The position numbers and the translations under genes were made by a program. Shown here in pieces: positions 7,796-13,550 of a DNA stretch of 14,142 nt. The stretch comes from PALSA-505 sp036496025 (GTDB taxonomy: Bacteria; Actinomycetota; Actinomycetes; Streptosporangiales; Streptosporangiaceae), in the NCBI GenBank assembly GCA_036496025.1, contig DASXLW010000077.1, forward strand, positions 1 to 14,142. The letters run 5' to 3'. Position 1 is the stretch's first letter. The number at the start of each line of letters is the position of its first letter. The notes under the pieces are model-generated. The model was given only the letters and a program-made list of their open reading frames with translations, made no database searches and was not told where the DNA came from.

Positions 7796-7840
7796 GGGGT
7801 GGAATCACCCAGTCGGGCCTGGCCCGGGGTGGAATCACCC
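7796..7840. promoter_or_regulatory. Two identical 15-bp operator-like repeats, 30 bp apart
   Basis: GGGGTGGAATCACCC occurs at 7796-7810 and again, identically, at 7826-7840. Each contains an inverted pair GGGTG/CACCC around GAAT. The 30-bp period is close to three helical turns, so two dimers would bind on nearly the same DNA face. The sites lie 119-163 bases upstream of the small ORF start, where an activator would bind. The obvious candidate protein is the ATPase-LuxR regulator encoded next to it, but this is inference. Confidence 0.55.
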
Positions 7841-7870
7841 GCACCGCGGAGCGGCCGAGCCGGGCCCCGG

Positions 7871-7949
7871 CAGGCCGGCGACGGGAACCCGGCCGGGTTA
7901 GACCAGGCCGGCGAGGGGGACCCAGGCAGGGGGCTAGACCAGGCCGGCG
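7871..7949 (-). repeat. Repeated 3' end of the ATPase-LuxR regulator gene
   Basis: TAGACCAGGCCGGCG (plus-strand reading) is found at 7935-7949, where it encodes the last residues and TAG stop of the regulator, and identically at 7899-7913, where it supplies a TAA. A shorter copy, CAGGCCGGCG, is at 7871-7880. Spacings are 36 and 33 bases, both multiples of three, so on the minus strand one frame reads AGLV-stop, AGLV-stop, AGLP. The pattern suggests an eroded in-frame duplication of the gene tail. Confidence 0.6.
7886..7899. terminator. Perfect 14-bp palindrome after the regulator gene
   Basis: AACCCGGCCGGGTT is fully self-complementary and lies 35 bases downstream of the regulator's stop on the minus strand, overlapping the second stop-codon copy by one base. 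It could act as part of a terminator or as another protein-binding site. No T-tract follows. Confidence 0.3.
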
Positions 7950-10420
7950 CCGAGCGCGAGGCGGGTCAGGTCGGTGCGGCGGCGGCATCCGGTCTTGTCC
8001 CGGATCCGGTCGAGGTGCGAGCTGACCGTGCGCACGCTGATATAGAGCTGGGCCGCGATCTGCGCGTCGGTGCACCCCTGCGCGACCAGGGTGACGAGCT
8101 CGCGCTCTCTGGGGCTGAGCTTGTCCAGGCCGGGCGCCGGGCCGGCCGCCCCGTCCGCCGCCGTCCGGTGCGCTGCCGCGGCGTCGGCGGCCGCCGGCCG
8201 CGGTTCGGCGGCGGCGAGCATGAGCGCGTACTCGGCCGCCGTGGCCGGGCTCATCGCCGCGCCGCGCTCTTCGGCCGACCGCGTCCGGTCCGGCCCGAGC
8301 ACCTGCCGGGCCTGCTGCATGAGCTCGTCCCGGCGGCCCGGACTCCCGGGCCCGTACGGCAGTGGCCAGGGGCCGGCGAGCGCGGACATCGCCGCCCACA
8401 CGGTCACCGCCTCGGCCGGGCGCTGGGTCGATGCGCACAGGTAACCGCAGCCATCGAGGCCGACGAGCAGGTCGAGCCGCAGCCCGGTCTGCATGGCGAT
8501 CTGGAGCTGCTCGTGCAGGTGCGCCGTGGCGTCCTCGGTGCGCCCGGCTTGCAGATCCAGCACTGCCATGTTCCACAGCTGATAACTCAAGTTGCCCAGG
8601 TCGCCCACTTCCCGGCACCAGGTCAGCCCGGCCGTGCAGGCCCGCTCGGCGGCGGCCAGGTCACCGGCCTCGGTCAGCACCACGGTCACGATCTGGCTGA
8701 GCGCGCGATACAGGGCGCCGGGGATCTCGCCCGGGATCTGCTGTGCCTGGTGCGCAAGCTGGATGGCGCCGTCCCGGTCGCCGCCATACCAGGCGGCCCC
8801 GCTGAGGCAGGCCAGGGCCATCGCCTCCGCGCCCGGGTAGCCAACCGACCGGGCCAAGGCCAGCGACCGGCGGCCGTCGTCGGCCGCCTCAGCGACCCGG
8901 CCCAGGTACAGCAGCGCCGATGACCGGCCGCCCAGGCAGATCGCCAGCAGCACGGGCCCGGCGAGCGACGCGGGACGCCGGGTGCCGGAGAGGGCGTCAC
9001 GGACCACGGTGAAATGCTCCAGTGCCCCGGCCGGATCGGCGGACTGGCTGGCGGCCTGGCCGAGGCACATGCGCGCGGCGCACCAGGCGTCGCTGCCCGC
9101 CGCGGCGTGCTCGGCCGCGGCGACGAGCAGCGGCACCTGGCTGGTCAGGCGGCCCCGCAGCTGCCACCACGGCGCCTGGGCCAGCGCAAGCCGCAACGCC
9201 GTGCCGGTATCGTGCTCCATCGCCCAGGCCAGCGCGTGGCGCAAGGTGACGTTCTCGGCGTCGAGGTGCCGGATGCCGACCAGCTCCCCGTCGCGCGTCT
9301 GCAGCCCCGCGGCGGCCTCTTCGGCCACCTTCACCGCGTACCCGGCCAGCGCGGCCGCGGCCTTGCCTTCCTCGCCCGCCTCGGCTAGCAGCCCGGCCCC
9401 GTAGGCCCGCAGCGTCTCCAGCATCAGGTACCGGGACCGGCCATCAGCGTCAACCCGCGGCGGGGCCAGCAGCGAGCAGTCCACCAGGCGCAGCACGGGC
9501 CGCCGGGCGCCGACGCCGGCCACCGCCTCGGCTCCCTCCAGGGTGAACGGCCCCGGGAACGCCGACACCGCGCGGAACACGCGGCGGTCGGAGTCATCCA
9601 GCAGCTGGTAGCTCCACTGCACCGCGGCAGCCAGCGACCGATGACGTCCCTCAGCGAGCCGGTCACCCTCGTCCAGTAGCCCGAACCGGTCATCGATCCG
9701 CTCCAGCAACTGTGTCACGCCCAGTGCCTCCACCCGCGCCGCCGCCAGCTCGATCGCCAGCGGCATCCCGTCCAGCCGCGCCACTAGCCGCGCCACTGTG
9801 GCCGCGGTTTCCTCATCGAGCGCGAAACTCGGATCGGCCCGCCGGGCCCGGTCCGCGAACAGCGCGACCGCTTCGCTATCCGCGGCGCCGGCCAGGTCAG
9901 CGGGATCAGGCAGCGTCAGCGGACCGAGCCGGTACCGCACTTCCCCGGCTATCCGCAGCGGCTCCCGGCTGGTGGCCAGCACCCGCACGTCGTCGGCGCC
10001 CAGCAGCAGCCGACCGCACAGCTCCGCCGCCGCGCCGATCACGTGCTCGCAGTTGTCCAGCACCAGCAGCAGCTGGCGCCGGGCCAGCGCGCGGGCCAGC
10101 GCGTCGGCCGCCGCCACCGGAGGCAGCTCACGGATCCCCAGCGCCGCCGCCACCGCGGCCGCCACCTGGCCCGGATCCCGCACCGCCGCCAGTTCCGCCA
10201 GCCATACTCCGTCGGCGAACCGGGTGGCCACCTGCTTCGCTACCTCGCCGGCCAGCCGCGTCTTCCCGGCTCCCCCGGGCCCGGTGACCGTCACCAGGCG
10301 GTACTGGCCGAGCTGGCCGGCGATCTCGTCCACCACTTCGGCCCGGCCCACGAAACTGGTCAGCTCGGCCGGGAACCCGTGCATCCTCTGCGGCGCGACG
10401 GCTACCGCGGTCCCCTTCAC
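7934..10420 (-). CDS. Large ATPase transcriptional regulator with C-terminal LuxR DNA-binding domain
   Basis: With the chosen GTG start at 10420 the protein has 828 residues. It begins with the FPAELTSFVGR segment typical of AfsR/NB-ARC-like STAND ATPases. Walker A is GPGGAGKT (47-54) and Walker B is LLLVLDNCEH (117-126, D122). A winged-helix/arm region follows, then a TPR-like helical region (about 380-680) that probably senses a ligand or partner. The last 60 or so residues are a LuxR/GerE helix-turn-helix (LSPRERELVTLV through ISVRTVSSHLDRIRDKTG). The open frame extends to a TTG at 10555, but that would leave two bases to the divergent marR, lacks a ribosome-binding site and has poor-looking sequence. 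GTG 10420 or ATG 10384 is more sensible; neither has a strong Shine-Dalgarno. Likely activates the small ORF-SDR unit downstream on the same strand (inference). Confidence 0.88.
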   Translation of the reverse strand: MKGTAVAVAPQRMHGFPAELTSFVGRAEVVDEIAGQLGQYRLVTVTGPGGAGKTRLAGEVAKQVATRFADGVWLAELAAVRDPGQVAAAVAAALGIRELPPVAAADALARALARRQLLLVLDNCEHVIGAAAELCGRLLLGADDVRVLATSREPLRIAGEVRYRLGPLTLPDPADLAGAADSEAVALFADRARRADPSFALDEETAATVARLVARLDGMPLAIELAAARVEALGVTQLLERIDDRFGLLDEGDRLAEGRHRSLAAAVQWSYQLLDDSDRRVFRAVSAFPGPFTLEGAEAVAGVGARRPVLRLVDCSLLAPPRVDADGRSRYLMLETLRAYGAGLLAEAGEEGKAAAALAGYAVKVAEEAAAGLQTRDGELVGIRHLDAENVTLRHALAWAMEHDTGTALRLALAQAPWWQLRGRLTSQVPLLVAAAEHAAAGSDAWCAARMCLGQAASQSADPAGALEHFTVVRDALSGTRRPASLAGPVLLAICLGGRSSALLYLGRVAEAADDGRRSLALARSVGYPGAEAMALACLSGAAWYGGDRDGAIQLAHQAQQIPGEIPGALYRALSQIVTVVLTEAGDLAAAERACTAGLTWCREVGDLGNLSYQLWNMAVLDLQAGRTEDATAHLHEQLQIAMQTGLRLDLLVGLDGCGYLCASTQRPAEAVTVWAAMSALAGPWPLPYGPGSPGRRDELMQQARQVLGPDRTRSAEERGAAMSPATAAEYALMLAAAEPRPAAADAAAAHRTAADGAAGPAPGLDKLSPRERELVTLVAQGCTDAQIAAQLYISVRTVSSHLDRIRDKTGCRRRTDLTRLALGAGLV

Positions 10421-10421
10421 A

Positions 10422-10438
10422 GCGGTTACCCTAACCGC
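10422..10438. promoter_or_regulatory. Perfect 7-bp inverted repeat abutting the regulator start
   Basis: GCGGTTA (10422-10428) and TAACCGC (10432-10438) flank CCC, one base upstream of the GTG 10420. On the minus strand the only purine-rich element before the start, TTAGGG, lies in this repeat, so an RNA hairpin would hide it. It may be an autoregulatory operator or a translational control hairpin; if translation starts at ATG 10384, it is simply an operator in the leader. Confidence 0.45.
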
Positions 10439-10512
10439 GGCCCGCCGCGACGGTACAGCCCAGGCCAGGCGCCACGCCGCCAACCTGCGGCCTGTACCTT
10501 GAGGTTTAAGTA

Positions 10513-10530
10513 GCTTCTTCATGAAGCTGC
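10513..10530. promoter_or_regulatory. AT-richer imperfect palindrome between the divergent regulators
   Basis: GCTTCTTCATGAAGCTGC is an 18-bp imperfect palindrome (7 of 9 pairs match) with a perfect 10-bp core CTTCATGAAG at 10517-10526. It lies 28-45 bases upstream of the marR TTG start, in a noticeably AT-richer patch. Position and form suit a MarR-dimer operator that represses its own promoter. A TTGAGG at 10499-10504 is a possible -35 element but no good -10 box follows at the right distance. Confidence 0.5.
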
Positions 10531-10543
10531 ATTTCGCGGCAGC

Positions 10544-10550
10544 GGGAGGA
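10544..10550 (+). promoter_or_regulatory. Ribosome-binding site that fixes the TTG start of marR
   Basis: GGGAGGA lies seven bases upstream of TTG 10558. It is the strongest Shine-Dalgarno in this region and is the reason for choosing the rare TTG codon over later starts. Confidence 0.75.
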
Positions 10551-10557
10551 GTCAACG

Positions 10558-11079
10558 TTGACCGGGCCGCCGAGCCGGCGTGAACTGCTGGCCGAGGTCA
10601 GCGCCGAGACCGCCCGGCACGCCGCGGCCGCGGTGCGGCTGTCCATCGCGCTCGCCCAGCGGCTGGGAATGCCGCTCGCCGATGTCCAGTGCCTCGGACT
10701 GCTGGCCGCCGGGCCCTCGCTACCCAGCGATCTGGCCGCCCGGCTCGGCTTGACCACCGGCGCCACGACCAAGGTGCTTGACCGCCTCCAGGAAGCCGGG
10801 TACATCACCCGCTCGGCCGACCCGGCCGACCGGCGCCGCATCGTCATCACCGCCGACCCCGAGGGCTCTGCCGCGCTGGCGGTCTCGTACGCGCCGCTGC
10901 GCGAAAGGATGAGCGATGAGCTGGCCGGCTACACCACTGGCGACCTGGCCGCCATAGTGAGGTTCCTGCGCGCCGGACGCCAGATCGCGGACGAGGAGAC
11001 CGCGCACATCCGCAGCCTGGGCATCCGCCACGCGACACGGCGGCCCCGCGGGCAGAGCGCGACGGCAGCGACCACCTGA
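10558..11079 (+). CDS. MarR-family transcriptional regulator
   Basis: The 173-residue protein has the MarR winged helix-turn-helix: helices around 40-80 (LPSDLAARLGLTTGATTKVLDRLQEAGYITR) and the wing with DPADRRRIVI (88-97), where the aspartate-arginine pair is the family hallmark. N- and C-terminal helices (10-35 and 113-155) would form the dimer interface. It starts at TTG 10558, supported by GGGAGGA upstream. It is divergent from the ATPase-LuxR gene and lies 46 bases upstream of glutamate decarboxylase on the same strand, so it probably regulates itself and gad. The ligand is unknown. The C-terminal tail (from about 156) is Arg-, Ala- and Thr-rich and probably disordered. Confidence 0.88.
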   Translation: MTGPPSRRELLAEVSAETARHAAAAVRLSIALAQRLGMPLADVQCLGLLAAGPSLPSDLAARLGLTTGATTKVLDRLQEAGYITRSADPADRRRIVITADPEGSAALAVSYAPLRERMSDELAGYTTGDLAAIVRFLRAGRQIADEETAHIRSLGIRHATRRPRGQSATAATT

Positions 11080-11094
11080 GCCGGCCGGCCGACC

Positions 11095-11111
11095 CGGCCC
11101 CCCCGGGGCCG
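11095..11111 (+). other. Strong G/C hairpin directly before the gad ribosome-binding site
   Basis: CGGCCCC (11095-11101) and GGGGCCG (11105-11111) form a perfect 7-bp all-G/C stem with a CCC loop, between the marR stop and the GAGGAGGA of gad. It ends about two bases before the Shine-Dalgarno. It could be a partial terminator lowering marR read-through into gad, a processing site, or a structure affecting gad translation. Confidence 0.5.
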
Positions 11112-11125
11112 TGAGGAGGATCACG

Positions 11126-12499
11126 ATGGGAACGATTTACCACGTTGGTTCGGATAGCCACCGCTTTGAGGACGCCTACGCCGAGCCGCTCGCGGAGCGC
11201 GAGCTGCCCCGTTACCGGGTGCCCCAGGTGGAGTCGGATCCTCAGACGGTTCGCAATCTCATCCGGGACGACCTGTATCTGGACGGTAACGCGGCGCAGA
11301 ACGTCGCCACGTTCTGCACGACGTACGACGACGACGATGTCCGCTATCTGATGGACATGTCGGTGAACAAGAACCTGATCGACAAGGATGAATACCCGCA
11401 GAGCGCGGAGATCGAGAACCGCTGCGTCCATATGCTCGGCGCCCTCTGGAATGCGCCGCGCGCCACCCGGGCCATGGGGTGCTCGACGGAGGGTTCGAGC
11501 GAGGCCTGCATGCTGGGCGGGCTGGCCCTGAAGTGGCGCTGGCGCGCGGACCGCCAGGCCCGGGGGGCGCCGGCCGACCGGCCGAACCTGGTCTGCGGCC
11601 CGGTGCAGATCTGCTGGCACAAGTTCGCCCGGTACTTCGATGTGGAACTCAGGCAGGTACCGCTGGCCGGCAGCGCGCTCGGCCTGCAGCCGGAGCAGCT
11701 CGCGGACCACTGCGACGAGAACACGATTGGCGTCATAACGACGCTGGGCCTGACTTTCACCGGGGTCTACGAGCCGGTACGTGAGCTCGCCGCGGCGCTT
11801 GACGACATCCAGGCGCGAACGGGACTGAACATCCCCATCCACGTCGACGCGGCCTCGGGAGGCTTCGTCGCGCCCTTCTTGCAGCCAGGACTCGAATGGG
11901 ACTTCCGGATTCCGAGGGTCGCGTCGATCAACGCCTCTGGCCACAAGTACGGCCTCGCGCCGCTGGGCGTGGGCTGGGTCGTCTGGAGGGACACCGCCGA
12001 CCTGCCCGAGGACCTCGTCTTCCGGGTCGACTATCTCGGCGGCGACCTGCCCACTTTCGCGCTGAACTTCTCCCGCCCGGCCGGCCAGGTCATCGCCCAG
12101 TACTACCTGCTGCTGCGGCACGGGCACGCCGGGTACCGCGAGATCCACAAAGCCTGTGTCGGCCACGCCCTTTTCATAGCCGAGCGGCTGCCGAAGATCG
12201 GTCCGTTCCGGCTGCTCTACGACGGGCAAGGCGGACTGCCCGCCGTCTGCTACCAGCTCGCCGACGAATCAGCGCCTTTCACCCTTTATGACCTCTCCGA
12301 CCATCTCCGGATGCAGGGCTGGCAGGTCCCCGCGTACCCGCTTCCCGCGAACCGGCAGGACACGACCGTCCACCGGATCCTCATCCGGCATGGGTTCAGC
12401 CGGGAGATGGCACGACTTCTGGTCACGGACATCGAGCGCAGCGCCGCTGCTTTGAGTCGCGGCTCTCGCTCGCCCCAGCCCGGATTTCATCACACCTAG
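11126..12499 (+). CDS. gad: Glutamate decarboxylase, PLP-dependent
   Basis: The 457-residue enzyme converts glutamate to GABA and CO2, consuming a cytoplasmic proton. The start is ATG 11126 with GGAGGA at 11115-11120; an upstream in-frame start at 11111 would overlap the ribosome-binding site. The sequence closely follows E. coli GadB throughout: YLDGNAAQN (51-59), GSSEACMLGG (123-132), PNLVCGPVQICWHKFARY (153-170), DAASGG (241-246) with D241 contacting the PLP ring nitrogen, and SGHK with the Schiff-base lysine K274 (K276 in E. coli). The C-terminus ends FHHT, matching the FKHT end of GadB whose penultimate histidine closes the active site at neutral pH. The N-terminal helix that directs GadB to the membrane at low pH is replaced by a different sequence. 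The start of the gene (first about 60 bases) is less GC-rich than its neighbours. No GadC-type antiporter is in view; a GABA-shunt role is possible. Confidence 0.95.
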   Translation: MGTIYHVGSDSHRFEDAYAEPLAERELPRYRVPQVESDPQTVRNLIRDDLYLDGNAAQNVATFCTTYDDDDVRYLMDMSVNKNLIDKDEYPQSAEIENRCVHMLGALWNAPRATRAMGCSTEGSSEACMLGGLALKWRWRADRQARGAPADRPNLVCGPVQICWHKFARYFDVELRQVPLAGSALGLQPEQLADHCDENTIGVITTLGLTFTGVYEPVRELAAALDDIQARTGLNIPIHVDAASGGFVAPFLQPGLEWDFRIPRVASINASGHKYGLAPLGVGWVVWRDTADLPEDLVFRVDYLGGDLPTFALNFSRPAGQVIAQYYLLLRHGHAGYREIHKACVGHALFIAERLPKIGPFRLLYDGQGGLPAVCYQLADESAPFTLYDLSDHLRMQGWQVPAYPLPANRQDTTVHRILIRHGFSREMARLLVTDIERSAAALSRGSRSPQPGFHHT

Positions 12500-12512
12500 A
12501 GCGCGTCTCCCA

Positions 12513-12549
12513 AGGTGCCGGATCCGGCCGTCTGCCGCTGGCGGCACCT
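12513..12549 (+). terminator. Terminator-like hairpin after gad
   Basis: AGGTGCCG (12513-12520) and CGGCACCT (12542-12549) are perfect 8-bp inverted arms with a 21-base loop, 14 bases after the gad stop. The long loop makes it less than ideal, and no T-run follows. It suggests that gad is separated transcriptionally from the DUF427 gene. Confidence 0.4.
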
Positions 12550-12640
12550 GGCGAGATGGTGAGCGGGCCGGCCGGGAAGTCACACGGCCAGCGCGGGGTT
12601 GACGCAAAGGAATCTTCCGGCACCCAGAAGGGAACGGCAC

Positions 12641-12946
12641 ATGAAGGCGATCATCGATGACGCGGTCGTGGCGGATGCTCCGGAGTCGGACCTGATCTCC
12701 ATCGAGGGCAACTACTACTTCCCGCCCTCCTCGATCAGCGCCGGCGTGCTCAGTGACAGCCCTACGCCGTATACCTGCCCGTGGAAGGGCGTCGCCCAGT
12801 ATCACGACGTCTCCGTGGGTGGTTCCACCCATCACGACGCTGCGTCGAGTTACCCAGACCCGTACCCGTCGTCCTTCGATCGCGTCGGGGAGGACTACAG
12901 CAGCTATGTCGCTTTTGACAAGAAGCAGGTCACGTTTTCCGGATGA
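12641..12946 (+). CDS. DUF427 family protein
   Basis: The 101-residue protein has the DUF427 pattern: NYYFPPSSI (23-31), TPYTCPWKGVAQYHDV (42-57) with the invariant CPWKG at 46-50, SYPDPYP (70-76) and YVAFDKKQV near the end. The family is small, globular and widespread in actinobacteria; its biochemical role is not established. The start ATG 12641 has AGAAGGGA at 12626-12633 seven bases upstream; an upstream TTG at 12599 would put the ribosome-binding site inside the gene. TTGACG at 12599-12604 could be a -35 element but no fitting -10 is seen. The gene is 23 bases upstream of the YCII gene and probably co-transcribed with it. Confidence 0.88.
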   Translation: MKAIIDDAVVADAPESDLISIEGNYYFPPSSISAGVLSDSPTPYTCPWKGVAQYHDVSVGGSTHHDAASSYPDPYPSSFDRVGEDYSSYVAFDKKQVTFSG

Positions 12947-12955
12947 GACCGGGAC

Positions 12956-12962
12956 AAGGGAG
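12956..12962 (+). promoter_or_regulatory. Ribosome-binding site that fixes the YCII start
   Basis: AAGGGAG lies seven bases upstream of ATG 12970. An in-frame ATG at 12943 overlaps the DUF427 stop as ATGA, but the sequence after it does not look like YCII and it has no ribosome-binding site of its own, so 12970 is preferred. Confidence 0.65.
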
Positions 12963-12969
12963 TCATGGG

Positions 12970-13359
12970 ATGACGCGGTACCTGATCTCGTTCAATAACG
13001 GCGCGATGGACCACATCCCCGAGGAGGAGATGCCCGACGTTGCCATGGCGGCACACGCGGTGGTCCAGGAGACCCTGAACGCCGGCGTATACCTCTTCGC
13101 CGGCGGACTGGACTTCCAGAAGCCGAGCATCGTGGCCACCGACGGAACGGTCACCGAGGGCCCGTACCCGCAGACCAAGGAGCTGAGTGGAGGCTTCACC
13201 GTCATCGACGTGCCCACCCGGGAGGCTGCCCTCGGGTGGGCCGCCAAGATCGCGGTCGCCTGCCGCTGCGCGCAAGAGGTACGGGAGTTCGGGCCCGACC
13301 CCGAACTCGACGCGATGCTCCGCCAGGCAGATCGACGCGATGCTCCGCCAGGCAGATAG
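12970..13359 (+). CDS. YCII/DGPF-domain protein with a duplication-shifted C-terminus
   Basis: The 129-residue protein has the YCII-related (DGPF) fold: it begins MTRYLISF, has the signature EGPYPQTKELSGGFTVID at 63-80 (DGPF in most relatives is EGPY here), and continues with the AALGWAAKI and EVREF segments. The fold is shared with small enzymes and with proteins encoded next to ECF42-type sigma factors in actinobacteria; no sigma gene is visible in the window. Near the 3' end a perfect 25-bp tandem repeat shifts the frame: the present tail is DRRDAPPGR ending at TAG 13357-13359. Removing one repeat copy restores a tail DRRHPDDV ending at TGA 13379-13381. The domain itself is intact, so the protein is probably still functional. 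Confidence 0.88.
   Translation: MTRYLISFNNGAMDHIPEEEMPDVAMAAHAVVQETLNAGVYLFAGGLDFQKPSIVATDGTVTEGPYPQTKELSGGFTVIDVPTREAALGWAAKIAVACRCAQEVREFGPDPELDAMLRQADRRDAPPGR
13307..13357 (+). repeat. Perfect 25-bp tandem duplication in the YCII gene
   Basis: The unit starting CGACGCGATGCTCCGCCAGG occurs at 13308-13332 and again without a mismatch at 13333-13357. The preceding T is also shared. The length is not a multiple of three, so the second copy is read in another frame and introduces a new stop. The absence of any mismatch suggests a recent event, or a sequencing or assembly artefact. Confidence 0.95.
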
Positions 13360-13408
13360 GCGACATCCCGACGACGTCTGATCGAAAGCGACCTGCCGCG
13401 CTAGACCA

Positions 13409-13429
13409 AGACTCGCCTTCCGGCGGTCT
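13409..13429 (+). terminator. Terminator-like hairpin after the YCII gene
   Basis: AGAC-CGCC (13409-13412 and 13414-13417) pairs with GGCG-GTCT (13422-13429) around TTCC, giving eight base pairs with one bulged T at 13413. It lies 28 bases after the ancestral stop and 50 after the present one. No T-run follows. The remainder of the gap to 13550 shows nothing else I can support. Confidence 0.5.
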
Positions 13430-13550
13430 GCCGACGCGGGTCTGCGCATCGACCTGAACTGGGGGACGCGCGGTAGGGACCCCGGAACCGGGCGCCAGCC
13501 CTGCGGAAATACCAGGTGCGCCATCCGGGGCCGGCAGCCGATCATGGGAT

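Larger units (their letters stand above)
7678..7933. other. 256-base palindrome-rich intergenic region between the regulator and the small ORF-SDR unit
   Basis: No coding region is supported here. The stretch holds, from the SDR side, a 6-bp hairpin (7703-7719), a 16-bp perfect palindrome (7759-7774), a 10-bp palindrome CCAGCGCTGG (7788-7797), two identical operator-like repeats (7796-7810 and 7826-7840), a 14-bp perfect palindrome (7886-7899) and copies of the regulator's 3' end (7871-7913). It must contain the promoter of the small ORF-SDR unit unless that unit is read through from the regulator. I could not identify a convincing -35/-10 pair. Confidence 0.6.

Noticed and set aside
7796..7840. 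The paired repeats as a minimal CRISPR or an att site
   Set aside because: Only two 15-bp copies with a 15-bp gap, no cas, integrase or tRNA gene nearby; dyad symmetry fits an operator better.
7682..8923. 413-residue plus-strand ORF opposite the regulator's 3' half
   Set aside because: It crosses the palindrome-rich intergenic region and lacks motifs; the minus-strand LuxR domain is unambiguous.
10421..10555. N-terminal extension of the ATPase-LuxR protein to TTG 10555
   Set aside because: It would leave two bases between divergent starts, covers the AT-richer palindrome and marR promoter region, and has no ribosome-binding site or conserved sequence.
10847..12229. 460-residue minus-strand ORF opposite marR and gad
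   Set aside because: It spans two genes and the hairpin between them, with Arg/Gly/Val-rich composition and no domain.
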